From positions 2,764,001 through 2,828,000 of the forward strand of contig NZ_JAHOPB010000001.1 in NCBI RefSeq assembly GCF_019039055.1: a stretch of DNA of 64,000 bases, given 5' to 3'. Shown here one piece after another: positions 8,642 through 17,328 of this stretch (position 1 is the stretch's first letter; the number at the start of each line of letters is the position of its first letter). This stretch comes from Reyranella humidisoli. GTDB taxonomy: Bacteria; Pseudomonadota; Alphaproteobacteria; Reyranellales; Reyranellaceae. The notes under the pieces are model-generated. The model saw only the letters and a list, made by a program, of their open reading frames with translations, was not told where the DNA came from and did not search any database. Both the position numbers and the translations under genes were made by a program.

Positions 8642-9118
8642 ATGAGCCATGCGGCCAATTCCCTGCTGGTCACGTCCGAAGCAGGCCTCGCCCTGATCAA
8701 GGCGTTCGAGGGGCTGGAGACGGCGGCCTATCCCGATCCAGGCAACAGGATCACCGGCGAGCCCTGGACGATCGGCTACGGCCATACGCGCGGCGTCCGC
8801 CGCGGCGACACCTGCACCGAGGAGCAGGCCACGGCCTGGCTGCGCGAGGACCTGCATGCCGCCGAGGGCGCGGTGCGGCACCTGGTCGACGTGCCGCTGG
8901 CGCAGGGCCAGTTCGATGCGCTGGCGAGCTTCGTCTTTAACTGCGGGGCCACGGCCTTCAGCAACTCCACGCTGCTGCGGCTGCTCAATGCCGGCGACGT
9001 CGCGGCAGCGGCGGGGCAGTTCAAGCGCTGGAATCGAGGGGGCGATGGCGTGCTGCCGGGCCTTGTCCGCCGTCGCGCCGCCGAACGCGACCTTTTCATC
9101 TCACAGGAGACTGACTGA
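8642..9118 (+). CDS. Phage endolysin, T4-type lysozyme (GH24 muramidase)
   Basis: A 158-residue muramidase that cleaves the N-acetylmuramic acid–N-acetylglucosamine bond. The catalytic triad of the family is visible as Glu23 (AFEG), Asp32 (YPDPG) and Thr49 (GYGHT). The later SFVFNCG and WNRGGDGVLPGLVRRRAAERDLF segments are also family hallmarks. No signal peptide or signal-anchor is seen, so export depends on the holin encoded immediately downstream. It overlaps that gene by one base (TGATG). Confidence 0.93.
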   Translation: MSHAANSLLVTSEAGLALIKAFEGLETAAYPDPGNRITGEPWTIGYGHTRGVRRGDTCTEEQATAWLREDLHAAEGAVRHLVDVPLAQGQFDALASFVFNCGATAFSNSTLLRLLNAGDVAAAAGQFKRWNRGGDGVLPGLVRRRAAERDLFISQETD

Positions 9119-9657
9119 TGCCTTTTCTGCCGATGCTGCTCGGCCTCGCGCCGACCGTCGCCTCGTGGATCCTGGGCGACAAGACCGGCGCCGCCGTGTC
9201 GAAGGTGACCGGCATCGCCCGCGACATCCTGGGCACCGACACGGCCGATGGAATCGAGCGCGCGATCGCCGCCGACCCCAATCTGGCGCTGCAGTTCCGC
9301 ATGGCCGTGATCCAGGCCGAGGCTGATTCGCGCCGGCAGGAGTTCGATACGCTGCAGGCGCAACTCGCCGACGTCCAGAGCGCCCGCAACCAGACCGTCG
9401 AGCTGGCGAAAGCGGGCTCGGCCATCGCCTGGGGCGCGGTCGTGGTCAGCGTGCTGGTGACGGCTGCCTTCATGTCGGCGCTGTGGTTCATCGTGCGCCA
9501 GGAGATCCCGCTCGCCTCGCGCGAGATCGCCTACATCCTGCTGGGCACGCTCGGCGCCAAGTTCGGCGACATCGTCGCCTATTGGGTCGGCTCCAGCTCG
9601 GGTTCGGCGCAGAAGAGTGCGGCCCTCGAGAAGGCCGTGGCCGGGGGAGGGCGCTAG
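9118..9657 (+). CDS. Holin of the 3-TM family
   Basis: A 179-residue protein with a hydrophobic N-terminus, a central coiled region (residues 60-100, Gln/Ala/Glu rich) and two strong membrane segments near residues 102-127 and 138-155. The pattern matches the 3-TM holins of gene transfer agents and alphaproteobacterial phages, which open the inner membrane for the endolysin. The start codon overlaps the endolysin stop, making a lysis cassette. Confidence 0.8.
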   Translation: MPFLPMLLGLAPTVASWILGDKTGAAVSKVTGIARDILGTDTADGIERAIAADPNLALQFRMAVIQAEADSRRQEFDTLQAQLADVQSARNQTVELAKAGSAIAWGAVVVSVLVTAAFMSALWFIVRQEIPLASREIAYILLGTLGAKFGDIVAYWVGSSSGSAQKSAALEKAVAGGGR

Positions 9658-10284
9658 ATGCCGGCCGACACCGACATCGCGAACATGGCGCTGAGCCGTC
9701 TCGGCACGCGCGCCACCATCGCCGATCTCTCCGAGAACAGCACCGAGGCCCGCCAGATCAAGCTCTGGTACGCCACCGTGCGCGACGACCTTCAGTCGCT
9801 GGTCGACTGGAACTTCAATCGCGTGAGCCAGGCGCTCGCCTCGTTGGGCACGCCGCCGGCACGCTGGGCGTCGAGCTACGCCTATCCGTCGGATTGCCTG
9901 AAGATGCGGCGGCTCGACTTCGGCACCGCGAGCTGGGTCGCTGGCGACCCGGCGAGCGACTTCGAGATCGCGTCGGACGGCAGCGGCACCTTCCTCTACT
10001 GCAACGAGGACAGGGTCTCGGCGGTCTACGCCCAGCGGGTGACCGATCCGGCCCGCTTCACGCCGGGCTTTGTCCTGGCCCTCGTCGATTGCCTCGCCGC
10101 GGCGGTGGCCCATGCCATCACCCAGAAGGCCGATCTCGCCGAGATGCTGCTCAGACGAGCACAGGAGCGCATCGAGCGCGCCCGTGCCGACAGTGCCAAC
10201 GAAGGCATCGCGCAGGGTGATGCCGAGCGTTTGGCGCAGAGCCTGGTCGTCCGCGATTTCGACTGGATGGGAGACGGTACATGA
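9658..10284 (+). CDS. Tail adaptor protein (T7 gp11 / tail tubular protein A-like)
   Basis: A 208-residue protein starting with the family-typical DIANMALSRLGTRATI and followed by a helical segment with EARQIKLWYATVRDDLQSLVDW. Such proteins form the 12-subunit ring that joins portal and nozzle. The start codon directly follows the holin stop, and the 3' end overlaps the nozzle gene by ATGA, the same gp11-gp12 order as in T7. Confidence 0.8.
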   Translation: MPADTDIANMALSRLGTRATIADLSENSTEARQIKLWYATVRDDLQSLVDWNFNRVSQALASLGTPPARWASSYAYPSDCLKMRRLDFGTASWVAGDPASDFEIASDGSGTFLYCNEDRVSAVYAQRVTDPARFTPGFVLALVDCLAAAVAHAITQKADLAEMLLRRAQERIERARADSANEGIAQGDAERLAQSLVVRDFDWMGDGT

Positions 10285-12767
10285 CGACTCCGACCATCCT
10301 GCCGAGCTTCGCCGCCGGGGAACTCTCCCCGGCGCTTCATGGCCGCGTCGATCTCGCGAAGTACCAGGTCGGGCTGGCGACGTGCCTGAACTGGTTCGTG
10401 CATCCCTTCGGTGGCGTCAGCACGCGCGCCGGCACGGCGTTCGTCGGCGAGGTCTATCGCCATACCGGCCGCTCGCGGCTGGTCCCGTTCGCCTTCAACA
10501 CGACGCAGACCTACGTGCTGGAGTTCGCCGATCAGAAGATGCGCGTCATCAAGGACGGCGGATACGTGCTGGAATCGGCGCTCACGATCACCGGCATCAC
10601 GCAAGCCAACCCGGGCGTGGTGAGCGCCAGCGGCGCGCATGGCTTCTCCAACGGAGACATGGTCTGGCTGCAAGACATCTCCGGGATGCCGGAGTTGAAC
10701 CGCCGCCGCTACACGATCAACGGCGTCACGGGCTCGACCTTCGAGCTGGGCGTCAGCACGGTCGGGCTCGGCCCCTGGACCTCCGGCGGCACCGCGGCGC
10801 GGATCTACACGCTCGGCACGCCCTACCTGACGGCCGATCTCGCCCGCCTGAAGTACGTGCAAAGCGCCGATACCATGACGCTCACCCACCCGTCCTATGC
10901 GCCGCGCACCCTGACCCGCACCGGGCACACCTCGTGGACGCTGACGACGACGACCTTCGCCCCGACACAGCAGCCGCCGACCTCCGTCGCGTCCGACAGC
11001 CCCGGCGCCTCGTACAGCTACGTCGTGACCGCGGTGAGCGAGGAGACCGGCGAGGAAAGCGTCGCCTCGTCCGTCGTCACCTCGGCCGACCAGACCTCGA
11101 CCGTCTCGTGGACCGATGCCACCGACGCCGGCTCCTACAACGTCTACAAGGCCAGGAACGGGGTGTACGGCTTCATCGGCCGCGCGCCGGATGGGTCGCC
11201 GGGCTTCACCGACACCTCGATCGAGCCCGACACGTCGGATGGCCCGCCGCAGGCCAAGAACCCGTTCGACGCCGCCGACAAGTATCCCGGCTGCTCGACC
11301 TATCACGAGGGCCGGCAGTGGTATGCCCGCACCAACACCAAGCCGCAGACGCTCTATTCGTCGGCCTCGGCCGCCTTCAACAACATGAACACCAGCACGC
11401 CGTCGAAGGACAGCGACGCCATCACCCGCACCATCGCCAGCCGCGAGGTGAACGAGATCCGGCACCTGCTCAGCCTCAACGTGCTGCTGGTCTGGACCTC
11501 GGGCGCCGTCTGGAAGGCGTGGGCCGGCGCACAGGCCGATGTGATGACGCCGGCCAATTGCGCGGTGAAGCCGCAGAGCTACGAGGGTATCGCCGATATC
11601 CCGCCGATCGCCACGGAGAGCAGCGCGGTCTACGTCACGGCGTCGGGCAAGAAGGTCCGCGACGTCGCCTATGAGTTCGCGTCGGACAGCTTCCAGGGCC
11701 GCAACGTCTCGATCCTGGCTGGCCACCTGTTCGAGGGCCGCACGATCGAGGAATGGGCCTATGCCAAGGACCCCGACGGCATCATCTGGTGCGTGCGGTC
11801 CGATGGCGTCCTGCTGGGCTTCACCTACCTGAAGGAGCACGACGTCTACGCCTGGCACCGGCATGTGACCGATGGCCTCGTGGAAAGCGTGGCCTGCATC
11901 ACCGAGGGCAGCGAGACGATCCTCTATCTCGCCGTGAAGCGCACCGTGAACGGCCAGACCGTCCGCTACGTCGAGCGCATGGCCTCGCGCTACTTCCCCG
12001 ACGTCCATTCGTCGTGGTGCGTCGATTCCGGCACCGGCTACAACGGCTGGAACACCGACGCCACCCGCACCCTGACCCTGAGCGGGGCGGCCTGGAATGC
12101 CGGCGACACCGTCACCGTCACCGCCGACGGCCACACGCCGTTCACCGCGGCCTCGCTCGGCACGCAGTACATCCTTCGCAGCGGCCAGAACCAGGTCACG
12201 GTGACGGTGACCGCCTACACCGACTCCAGCCATGTGAGCGCCACCCTCGACATGGCGCCCGATGTCTCCATGCAGGCGACGGCGATCCCGGATTGGGCGC
12301 TGGCGTCGATCACGCTGGACGGGCTGTGGCACCTCGAGGGCCGGGCCCTCGCCATCCTGGCCGACGGGTCGGTGCAGCCCACGGCGACGGTGAGCCGCGG
12401 CAGGATCACGCTCACCCGCGCCGCCGGCCGGATCGTGGCAGGGCTGCCCTATGTCTGCGATCTCGAAACCCTCAACATCGAGGCCGGTCCGCCGACGCTG
12501 CAGGGCCGCCTCAAGGTCATCAACGAGGTGACGCTCCGGGTGAAGGATACCCGCGGCCTGTCGGTCGGTCCGACCTCGTCGCGCCTCGTCGATATCAAGG
12601 AACGGCTGGGCGAGAACTACGGCTATCCCACCATGCTGGTGACCGGCGACGAGAAGGTCCTGATCGATCCCTCGTGGAACACGCAGGGCCGGGTGTTCGT
12701 CCGCCAGTCCAACCCGCTGCCCGCCACCGTCGTCGCCATCATCCCCCGCCTCGAAGCAGGAGCCTGA
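10281..12767 (+). CDS. Tail nozzle protein (T7 gp12 / tail tubular protein B-like)
   Basis: An 828-residue beta-rich protein, the largest in the window. The N-terminal FAAGELSPALHGRVDLAKY and NWFVHPFGGVSTRAGT segments are the standard opening of podophage nozzle proteins, which form the tip of the short tail. Length fits the family (about 790-850). It lies between the gp11-like adaptor and the fibre gene. Confidence 0.85.
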   Translation: MTTPTILPSFAAGELSPALHGRVDLAKYQVGLATCLNWFVHPFGGVSTRAGTAFVGEVYRHTGRSRLVPFAFNTTQTYVLEFADQKMRVIKDGGYVLESALTITGITQANPGVVSASGAHGFSNGDMVWLQDISGMPELNRRRYTINGVTGSTFELGVSTVGLGPWTSGGTAARIYTLGTPYLTADLARLKYVQSADTMTLTHPSYAPRTLTRTGHTSWTLTTTTFAPTQQPPTSVASDSPGASYSYVVTAVSEETGEESVASSVVTSADQTSTVSWTDATDAGSYNVYKARNGVYGFIGRAPDGSPGFTDTSIEPDTSDGPPQAKNPFDAADKYPGCSTYHEGRQWYARTNTKPQTLYSSASAAFNNMNTSTPSKDSDAITRTIASREVNEIRHLLSLNVLLVWTSGAVWKAWAGAQADVMTPANCAVKPQSYEGIADIPPIATESSAVYVTASGKKVRDVAYEFASDSFQGRNVSILAGHLFEGRTIEEWAYAKDPDGIIWCVRSDGVLLGFTYLKEHDVYAWHRHVTDGLVESVACITEGSETILYLAVKRTVNGQTVRYVERMASRYFPDVHSSWCVDSGTGYNGWNTDATRTLTLSGAAWNAGDTVTVTADGHTPFTAASLGTQYILRSGQNQVTVTVTAYTDSSHVSATLDMAPDVSMQATAIPDWALASITLDGLWHLEGRALAILADGSVQPTATVSRGRITLTRAAGRIVAGLPYVCDLETLNIEAGPPTLQGRLKVINEVTLRVKDTRGLSVGPTSSRLVDIKERLGENYGYPTMLVTGDEKVLIDPSWNTQGRVFVRQSNPLPATVVAIIPRLEAGA

Positions 12768-12771
12768 TCCC

Positions 12772-14184
12772 ATGGCCCTCAGCACCACGACCCGCAAGGT
12801 CATCTTCAACGGGAACGGCTCCGCGACCGTCTTCCCCTACACCTTCCCGATTCCCGCCGCGTCCTGCCTGTCGGTGATCTACACCGACGACGCCGACGTC
12901 GAGACCACGCTGTCGCCCAGCGAGTACACGGTGACCGGCATCGGTTCGGCCTCGGGCGGCAATGTGACCTACACCCGGTCGGGTTCCGCGATCGCCAGCG
13001 GGACCAAGCTGACGATCGTGCGCACGGTGCCCTATACCCAGCTCACGGTTCTGTCGAACCAGGGCGGCTACTATCCGGAGATCGTCGAGGGCCGGTTTGA
13101 TCTGGTCTACATGGCGCTGCAGCAGCTCGCCGAGATCGTCGAGCGCTACACCGTCAGCAGCATCAGCGACCCCGCCACGGAGCAGAGCAACTATGCCCTG
13201 ATCCAGGCGCTGCAGCAGATGGACCTGCTGACCACGGATGCCGACCTGCTGACCCGCGTCTCCGGCGCCTATGCCCGGCTGGCGCGCGGCAATCCCGGCC
13301 AGTATCTCGGCGTCTCCGGTGGCGGCGCGCTGCAATGGCAGACGCCGTCGTCTCTCTCCTTCTCCGGGGTGCGTCAGACCGTGAGCGCCGGGCCCGTCAC
13401 CTCTGCGGGCCTGCCCAGCCTGCTGCCCTCGACCACCACGGCGACGCTCAATCTGACATCGCAGAACGTCTCCTCGACCTATCCGCTGGTCGCCACGGCG
13501 GCGGGCGGCTGGTCGAACGCGACCGGCGCCCCTGTCGACACCATCGGCTACAGCACGACGAACCTGACCTGGACCGGCCTGACCGCCAGCCGCGCGACGG
13601 CGACGCCGAACTTCCTCTACGTCACGATCTCCGGTGGCACGATGACCCCCGGCAAGACCCTGCTGGCGCCGATCTACCAATGGGGCGGCACGCCCAGCAC
13701 GACGAGCGGACAGTTCACCTTCAACATCAGCGAAATGCGCGGCTACCTCGGCAACGGCACGACGGCGCCGCAGGTCAACCTCGTGTTCGTCGGCGAGGCC
13801 GCGACGGACGGCAGCGCCGTCATCTCGACCGTGGCCTATGCCTATAGCGGGCGGTACGCGTCGGACTGGACGGCCACGCTCACGAATTCCGGCACGACGG
13901 CGCCTTGCAACATCGGAGCGGAACCGTCGCTCTACCTCACGAAGTACGTCGTGAAATGCACGACCACTGACCTCAACTATGCTGTCGGTGAGATGCTGGT
14001 GAACGGGGTGTTCACGGCCTCGACGAACTCATCGCAGGTCGTGCCCTACGTCGGGACGCGCAACGTCATCGGTATCCCCGTCGTCGCCAATCAGGCCGCC
14101 ATCAACAAGACCTCCGGCGCGTTGACGGTTGCCTTCACGTCGGCAAACTGGTCGTACAAGTTCGTCGCGGAGCGCGGCTGGTGA
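12772..14184 (+). CDS. Phage tail fibre / receptor-binding protein
   Basis: A 470-residue protein. The first 130 residues have the T7-fibre-like virion-attachment fold (FPYTFPIPAASCLSVIYTDD and later GRFDLVYMALQQLAEIVERY). The remainder is Thr/Ser/Gly-rich beta structure without cell-wall or depolymerase motifs, so it is likely a plain adhesin. Receptor specificity would reside in the C-terminal half. It overlaps the next gene by ATGA-type coupling. Confidence 0.78.
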   Translation: MALSTTTRKVIFNGNGSATVFPYTFPIPAASCLSVIYTDDADVETTLSPSEYTVTGIGSASGGNVTYTRSGSAIASGTKLTIVRTVPYTQLTVLSNQGGYYPEIVEGRFDLVYMALQQLAEIVERYTVSSISDPATEQSNYALIQALQQMDLLTTDADLLTRVSGAYARLARGNPGQYLGVSGGGALQWQTPSSLSFSGVRQTVSAGPVTSAGLPSLLPSTTTATLNLTSQNVSSTYPLVATAAGGWSNATGAPVDTIGYSTTNLTWTGLTASRATATPNFLYVTISGGTMTPGKTLLAPIYQWGGTPSTTSGQFTFNISEMRGYLGNGTTAPQVNLVFVGEAATDGSAVISTVAYAYSGRYASDWTATLTNSGTTAPCNIGAEPSLYLTKYVVKCTTTDLNYAVGEMLVNGVFTASTNSSQVVPYVGTRNVIGIPVVANQAAINKTSGALTVAFTSANWSYKFVAERGW

Positions 14185-14630
14185 TCACGATGCTGCCCGC
14201 CACCGAGGACGACGCGCGCGAGCTCGCACCGCTGCTGCGGGCGGAGGATCGGGCCGAAGTGCTGGCGCTCGGCTGCGATCCCGTCGATGGCCTGCTGCAG
14301 AGCCTGTCGGGCTCCTGCGAGGCTTGGACCTATCGGGACGACGAGCGAATGATCTGCATGGCCGGCGTCGCGCCCTTGAGCCTGATCGGCCGGACCGGTG
14401 TGCCGTGGCTGCTGGGCTCCGACCTCGTGCAGGTGCATCGCCGCGCCTTCATGCTCGAAACCCGGCGCATGGTCGCCCGCTGGCTCGACATGTTCGCCGT
14501 CTTGCGCAACACCGTCGATTGCCGGTACGAAGCCGCACTCCGCTGGCTGCGATGGTTGGGGTTCACCTTCGGCGAGCCGTTTCCCATGGGTCGGGGCTTG
14601 TTTCGGTGCGCCGAAAAGAGGGCCACATGA
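14181..14630 (+). CDS. T7 gp13-like (DUF2833-type) phage protein
   Basis: A 149-residue protein with a degenerate GNAT-like fold typical of T7 gp13 relatives (acidic N-terminus, then WTYRDDERMICMAGVAP, and a C-terminal ALRWLRWLGFTFGEPFP). In T7, gp13 is needed for assembly of the internal core. It sits between fibre and a true GNAT gene and overlaps both. Confidence 0.65.
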   Translation: MITMLPATEDDARELAPLLRAEDRAEVLALGCDPVDGLLQSLSGSCEAWTYRDDERMICMAGVAPLSLIGRTGVPWLLGSDLVQVHRRAFMLETRRMVARWLDMFAVLRNTVDCRYEAALRWLRWLGFTFGEPFPMGRGLFRCAEKRAT

Positions 14631-15079
14631 TCCGCCCCTGCACCGTAGCCGAACTGGAGGCCGCGCCGACGTTCGCCGACATGCTCGCAGAATACGCCGC
14701 GGAGTCGGCCATCGAGGGCATGCCGCCGCCGTCGGCCAGGATGGAGACCTATCACGCGCTGAGCGACATGGGCGCGTTGCACGTCCTGGCCGCATGGGCG
14801 GGCGACACCCTGGCGGGCTTCATCACCGTGCTGGCCGCGCCGCTGCCGCACTACGGGCGGACCGTGGCCGTCAGCGAGAGCTTCTTCGTGGCCAAGGCCC
14901 ACCGCTCGACAGGCGCCGGGCTGAAGCTGCTGCACGCCGCGGAGGACAGGGCCCGCGAGTTGGGTTCGCCCGGCCTGCTGGTTAGCGCCCCCTTCGAGGG
15001 CGACCTGTTCAAGGTCCTGCCGCGTGTCGGCTACGCCGAGACCAACCGCGTCTTCTTCAAGAAGGTGAGCCATGAATGA
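14627..15079 (+). CDS. GNAT-family acetyltransferase-like phage protein
   Basis: A 150-residue protein beginning at an ATG that overlaps the preceding stop (ATGA, 14627-14630). The GNAT core is visible: a strand with VLAAWAGDTLAGFITVLAAP, then FFVAKAHRSTGAGLKLLHAAED (the acetyl-CoA loop region) and a C-terminal VGYAETNRVFFK. The substrate is unknown. GNAT-like genes at this place are common in podophages and may have structural rather than enzymatic roles. Confidence 0.65.
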   Translation: MIRPCTVAELEAAPTFADMLAEYAAESAIEGMPPPSARMETYHALSDMGALHVLAAWAGDTLAGFITVLAAPLPHYGRTVAVSESFFVAKAHRSTGAGLKLLHAAEDRARELGSPGLLVSAPFEGDLFKVLPRVGYAETNRVFFKKVSHE

Positions 15080-15503
15080 ACTGGCCGCGCCGCGCCTGCA
15101 CATCGCGCCGATGAGCGCGACGACGATCGAGAAGGTGCGCGAACTCGAATTGCTCGTGGCGACCCTCTCGCAGCTGTCGATCCCGACGGACCATGCCTTT
15201 CATGCCGGCGTCTACGCGCGCACCGTCATGGTGCCAGCGGGAGCAGTGATCACCGGCGTCCTGATCAAGATTCCGACGCTGCTGATCGTGAATGGCGACG
15301 CCGTCCTGCACACCGAACGCGGCCCGGTCGAGGTCCACGGCTACAACGTCATCCCCGCGGCCGCCGGTCGCAAGCAGGCTCTCGTCGCGATCACGGATAC
15401 CCATCTCACGATGATCTTCGCGACCGCCGCCAGGGACATCGACGCCGCGGAGCGCGAGTTCACCGACGAAACCGACATGCTCATGTCGCGCAAGGAGGCT
15501 TAA
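15072..15503 (+). CDS. Cupin-like phage protein
   Basis: A 143-residue protein with a single beta-barrel-like segment (VMVPAGAVITGVLIKIPTLLIV, then VNGDAVLHTERGPVEVHGYNVIPA) of cupin shape but without a clear metal-binding His set. It overlaps the preceding GNAT-like gene by 8 bp and precedes the gp14-like gene by 3 bp, so it belongs to the internal-protein cluster. Function unknown. Confidence 0.55.
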   Translation: MNELAAPRLHIAPMSATTIEKVRELELLVATLSQLSIPTDHAFHAGVYARTVMVPAGAVITGVLIKIPTLLIVNGDAVLHTERGPVEVHGYNVIPAAAGRKQALVAITDTHLTMIFATAARDIDAAEREFTDETDMLMSRKEA

Positions 15504-15506
15504 CCC

Positions 15507-16109
15507 ATGTCTGGTCTCAGCACGGCCGCCATCCTCTCGCTCAGCGCCACGGCGCTCAGCACCGGCATGGGCGTCATGGGCCAAATCAGCCAGCAGAACG
15601 CCCAGGCGCAGGCCGCCAGTGCCGCCCAGGCGCAGGCCGTCTACCAATCGCAGGTCGCCCGCCAGAATCAGAAGCTGATGGACCAGCGAGCGGCTGACGC
15701 GAAGCGGCACGGGCAGGTGGCCGAGGAGAATCGGCGCCGATTGATGCAGCAGCAGCTTGGTCAGCAGACGGCAAGGCTCGCCGCGCAAGGCACCGACTTG
15801 GAAGGCAGCCCGCTCGACATCCTTGGCGACACCAGAGCGGCGGGTGAACTCGAAGGTCTGACAATCCGCGCCAACGCTGCCCGCGAGTCTTACGGCTATC
15901 AGACCCAAGGTTTGGGCTACAGCAACCAGTCGATCCTGGAGAGCACGCGCGCCGCAAACTCGGTCTACACGCCGAATTATCTGGGAGCGGGGGGCTCGCT
16001 ATTGGCGGGGGCCAGCACGCTCGCGGAACGCTGGAAGTCCTTCCAGAACAACAATCTTGCGTCGACCGTTGACGACAATATGGGCACCGGCAGCGGATGG
16101 ACCTATTAG
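15507..16109 (+). CDS. Internal virion protein (T7 gp14-like)
   Basis: A 200-residue protein with a hydrophobic N-terminal segment (AAILSLSATALSTGMGVMG), a long Gln/Ala-rich coiled helix (residues 28-90) and a Gly-rich middle with AAQGTDLEGSPLDILGD. This is the usual layout of gp14-type internal proteins that are ejected into the host envelope with the genome. In complete phages the large gp15/gp16-type protein follows; here it is a remnant. Confidence 0.7.
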   Translation: MSGLSTAAILSLSATALSTGMGVMGQISQQNAQAQAASAAQAQAVYQSQVARQNQKLMDQRAADAKRHGQVAEENRRRLMQQQLGQQTARLAAQGTDLEGSPLDILGDTRAAGELEGLTIRANAARESYGYQTQGLGYSNQSILESTRAANSVYTPNYLGAGGSLLAGASTLAERWKSFQNNNLASTVDDNMGTGSGWTY

Positions 16110-16117
16110 TACGAATG

Positions 16118-16488
16118 CTACTGGAACATGCTCGAGGAGGCGGCATTGGCACCGTCGCCCTTGAAGCCAGTCACGCGCTTGTTGGTGTCGGAGAAGACCT
16201 GTACTCGACAGTGGATCGTGACTGGCGTCGGGGCCGTCGTTGTGGCGAACACCTGCGCATTGTCGATGAAACCCATCGTCGAGCTGGTCGACACGGCCGT
16301 CGAATCGTATTCGCTGCAAAGGTGTAGACTGGGCCGTTCTGGTTCCGGGACTCGCTCACCGGCGCGCCACACACCGGCGTGATCGCCTTGATGGGCTGCC
16401 CTTGGTAGTGCGAGATTGCGCGCATCGAATCGGCTTGCGCATCGACGCCGCCCGCCGACGCCAGAGCCATCAGAACGACGTCCCTCAT
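16118..16488 (-). pseudogene. Frameshifted gene for a small secreted protein
   Basis: Two minus-strand frames join into one product of about 123 residues. The first frame starts at ATG 16488 after an AGAGGA ribosome site and gives a signal-peptide-like N-terminus (MRDVVLMALASAGG, then DAQA) and a body ending GPVYTFAAN. The second frame continues with YDSTAVSTSSTMGFIDNAQVF to the stop at 16118-16120. A single missing base near 16310 (AATACGAT where AATTACGAT would restore the frame) explains the break. It lies antisense between the gp14-like gene and the decayed internal-protein gene. Family not recognised; a sequencing error is the alternative. Confidence 0.5.
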
Positions 16489-16500
16489 TGGTATCCTCTC

Positions 16501-17198
16501 CGCGCCGCGGTCGGAACGCTATCGCAGGGAGCCGCCTATCAGCCGACGGTCGAGGCCAAGCCGCTGCCGGTCGTAGCTACCTCCAGCAGCGCGCCGGCGG
16601 GCGCTTTTGGCAACACGATGCAGACGGAGGGCGACGCGAAGGCCCTGCTGTTGGCTGGTGAACAACCCGGCGACGGGCCTCGCGGGCCGCGATCCCGAAA
16701 CTGGGCTTGCCGGAGTCGCCGGTACCGTCCCGTTGCTGGGCGCGCTGAAGTACCGCTATCTCGCGCGGGCGAAGGGGACGCGCCAGAAGGCGCTGCTCGA
16801 ACCGCTGATCGACCGCCGTCTCGACCGCGCCGGCGGCGACCTCGGGCGGATAGTGGCGCAGGCGACGTCGGTGCTGGACGACAGCATCGTGGCCGAGCGC
16901 CTCTCCGACCTGCGGCAGGACGCTTCGTTGTCCTGACAGGACCCGGCCCATCTGCGCCTGCCGGGCCTCACCGCGGTGGATGAGCTGCGCTACCAGGGCG
17001 AGCGCCGCGGCTGGGAAGCGGGCCGGACCGATGCGGTGGTTTTGCACCGGCCGGAGCGATCTCTATGCCGCGGCGGTCGAAGCCGCGATCGGCCAGGATC
17101 CCGAGCGCGCGGCAAAGCTCTACGCCCACACGCGACACGTGATCCAGCCGGAGCGGCAGTCGGCGGCAAATGCCTGTAGCTGCCCAAGCGGCCCGTGA
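16501..17198 (+). pseudogene. Remnant of large phage internal/ejection protein (gp15/gp16-like)
   Basis: Pieces in three frames line up in order. The first gives AAYQPTVEAKPLPVVATSS and a following PAGAFGN, like N-termini of podophage internal core proteins. After a frameshift near 16655 comes ALLEPLIDRRLDRAGGDLGR, then an in-frame TGA at 16934-16936 probably replacing a Trp codon (DASLS-stop-QDPAHL), and TAVDELRYQGERRGWEAGR. A second frameshift near 17050 leads to DLYAAAVEAAIGQDPERAAK and VIQPERQ. The normal protein is several hundred to over a thousand residues long; the rest is missing. Assignment is by position after the gp14-like gene and by segment resemblance, so moderately sure. Confidence 0.55.
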
Positions 17199-17328
17199 AG
17201 GCCGATCGCCTTGAGGCCTCCGGCAAACGTCGCGACTGGCTGCCGCGTTGACCGGGGCATTGACGGTCTTCCCGGCGCGGCGCGGGCATGCATAGTGCTC
17301 GCCGCTGATTTCTCAGGAGGCAGATGAC

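Larger units (their letters stand above)
1..17198. mobile_element. Defective podovirus-type prophage, late gene region (left end outside window)
   Basis: A continuous + strand block of virion, lysis and tail genes runs from the terminase fragment at the left edge to a decayed internal-protein gene near 17.2 kb. The gene order (terminase, portal, Bbp19, scaffold, capsid, Bbp16, lysis, gp11-like, gp12-like, fibre, gp13-like, gp14-like, gp15/16-like remnant) matches short-tailed phages of the BPP-1/T7 plan. Many genes overlap by ATGA. No integrase, repressor or attachment site is visible here, so the left end is outside the window and the right end is only approximate. The decayed last gene suggests the prophage cannot make particles. 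Confidence 0.85.

Noticed and set aside
10026-12809. 927-codon minus-strand open frame
   Set aside because: It is the antisense shadow of the nozzle gene; the product is Arg/Gly/Asp-rich with no domain and the + strand protein is clearly a phage nozzle.
17199-17328. Possible attachment site or tRNA gene at the right prophage end
   Set aside because: No tRNA fold, no direct repeat to a left end in the window and no integrase; nothing supports a precise boundary.
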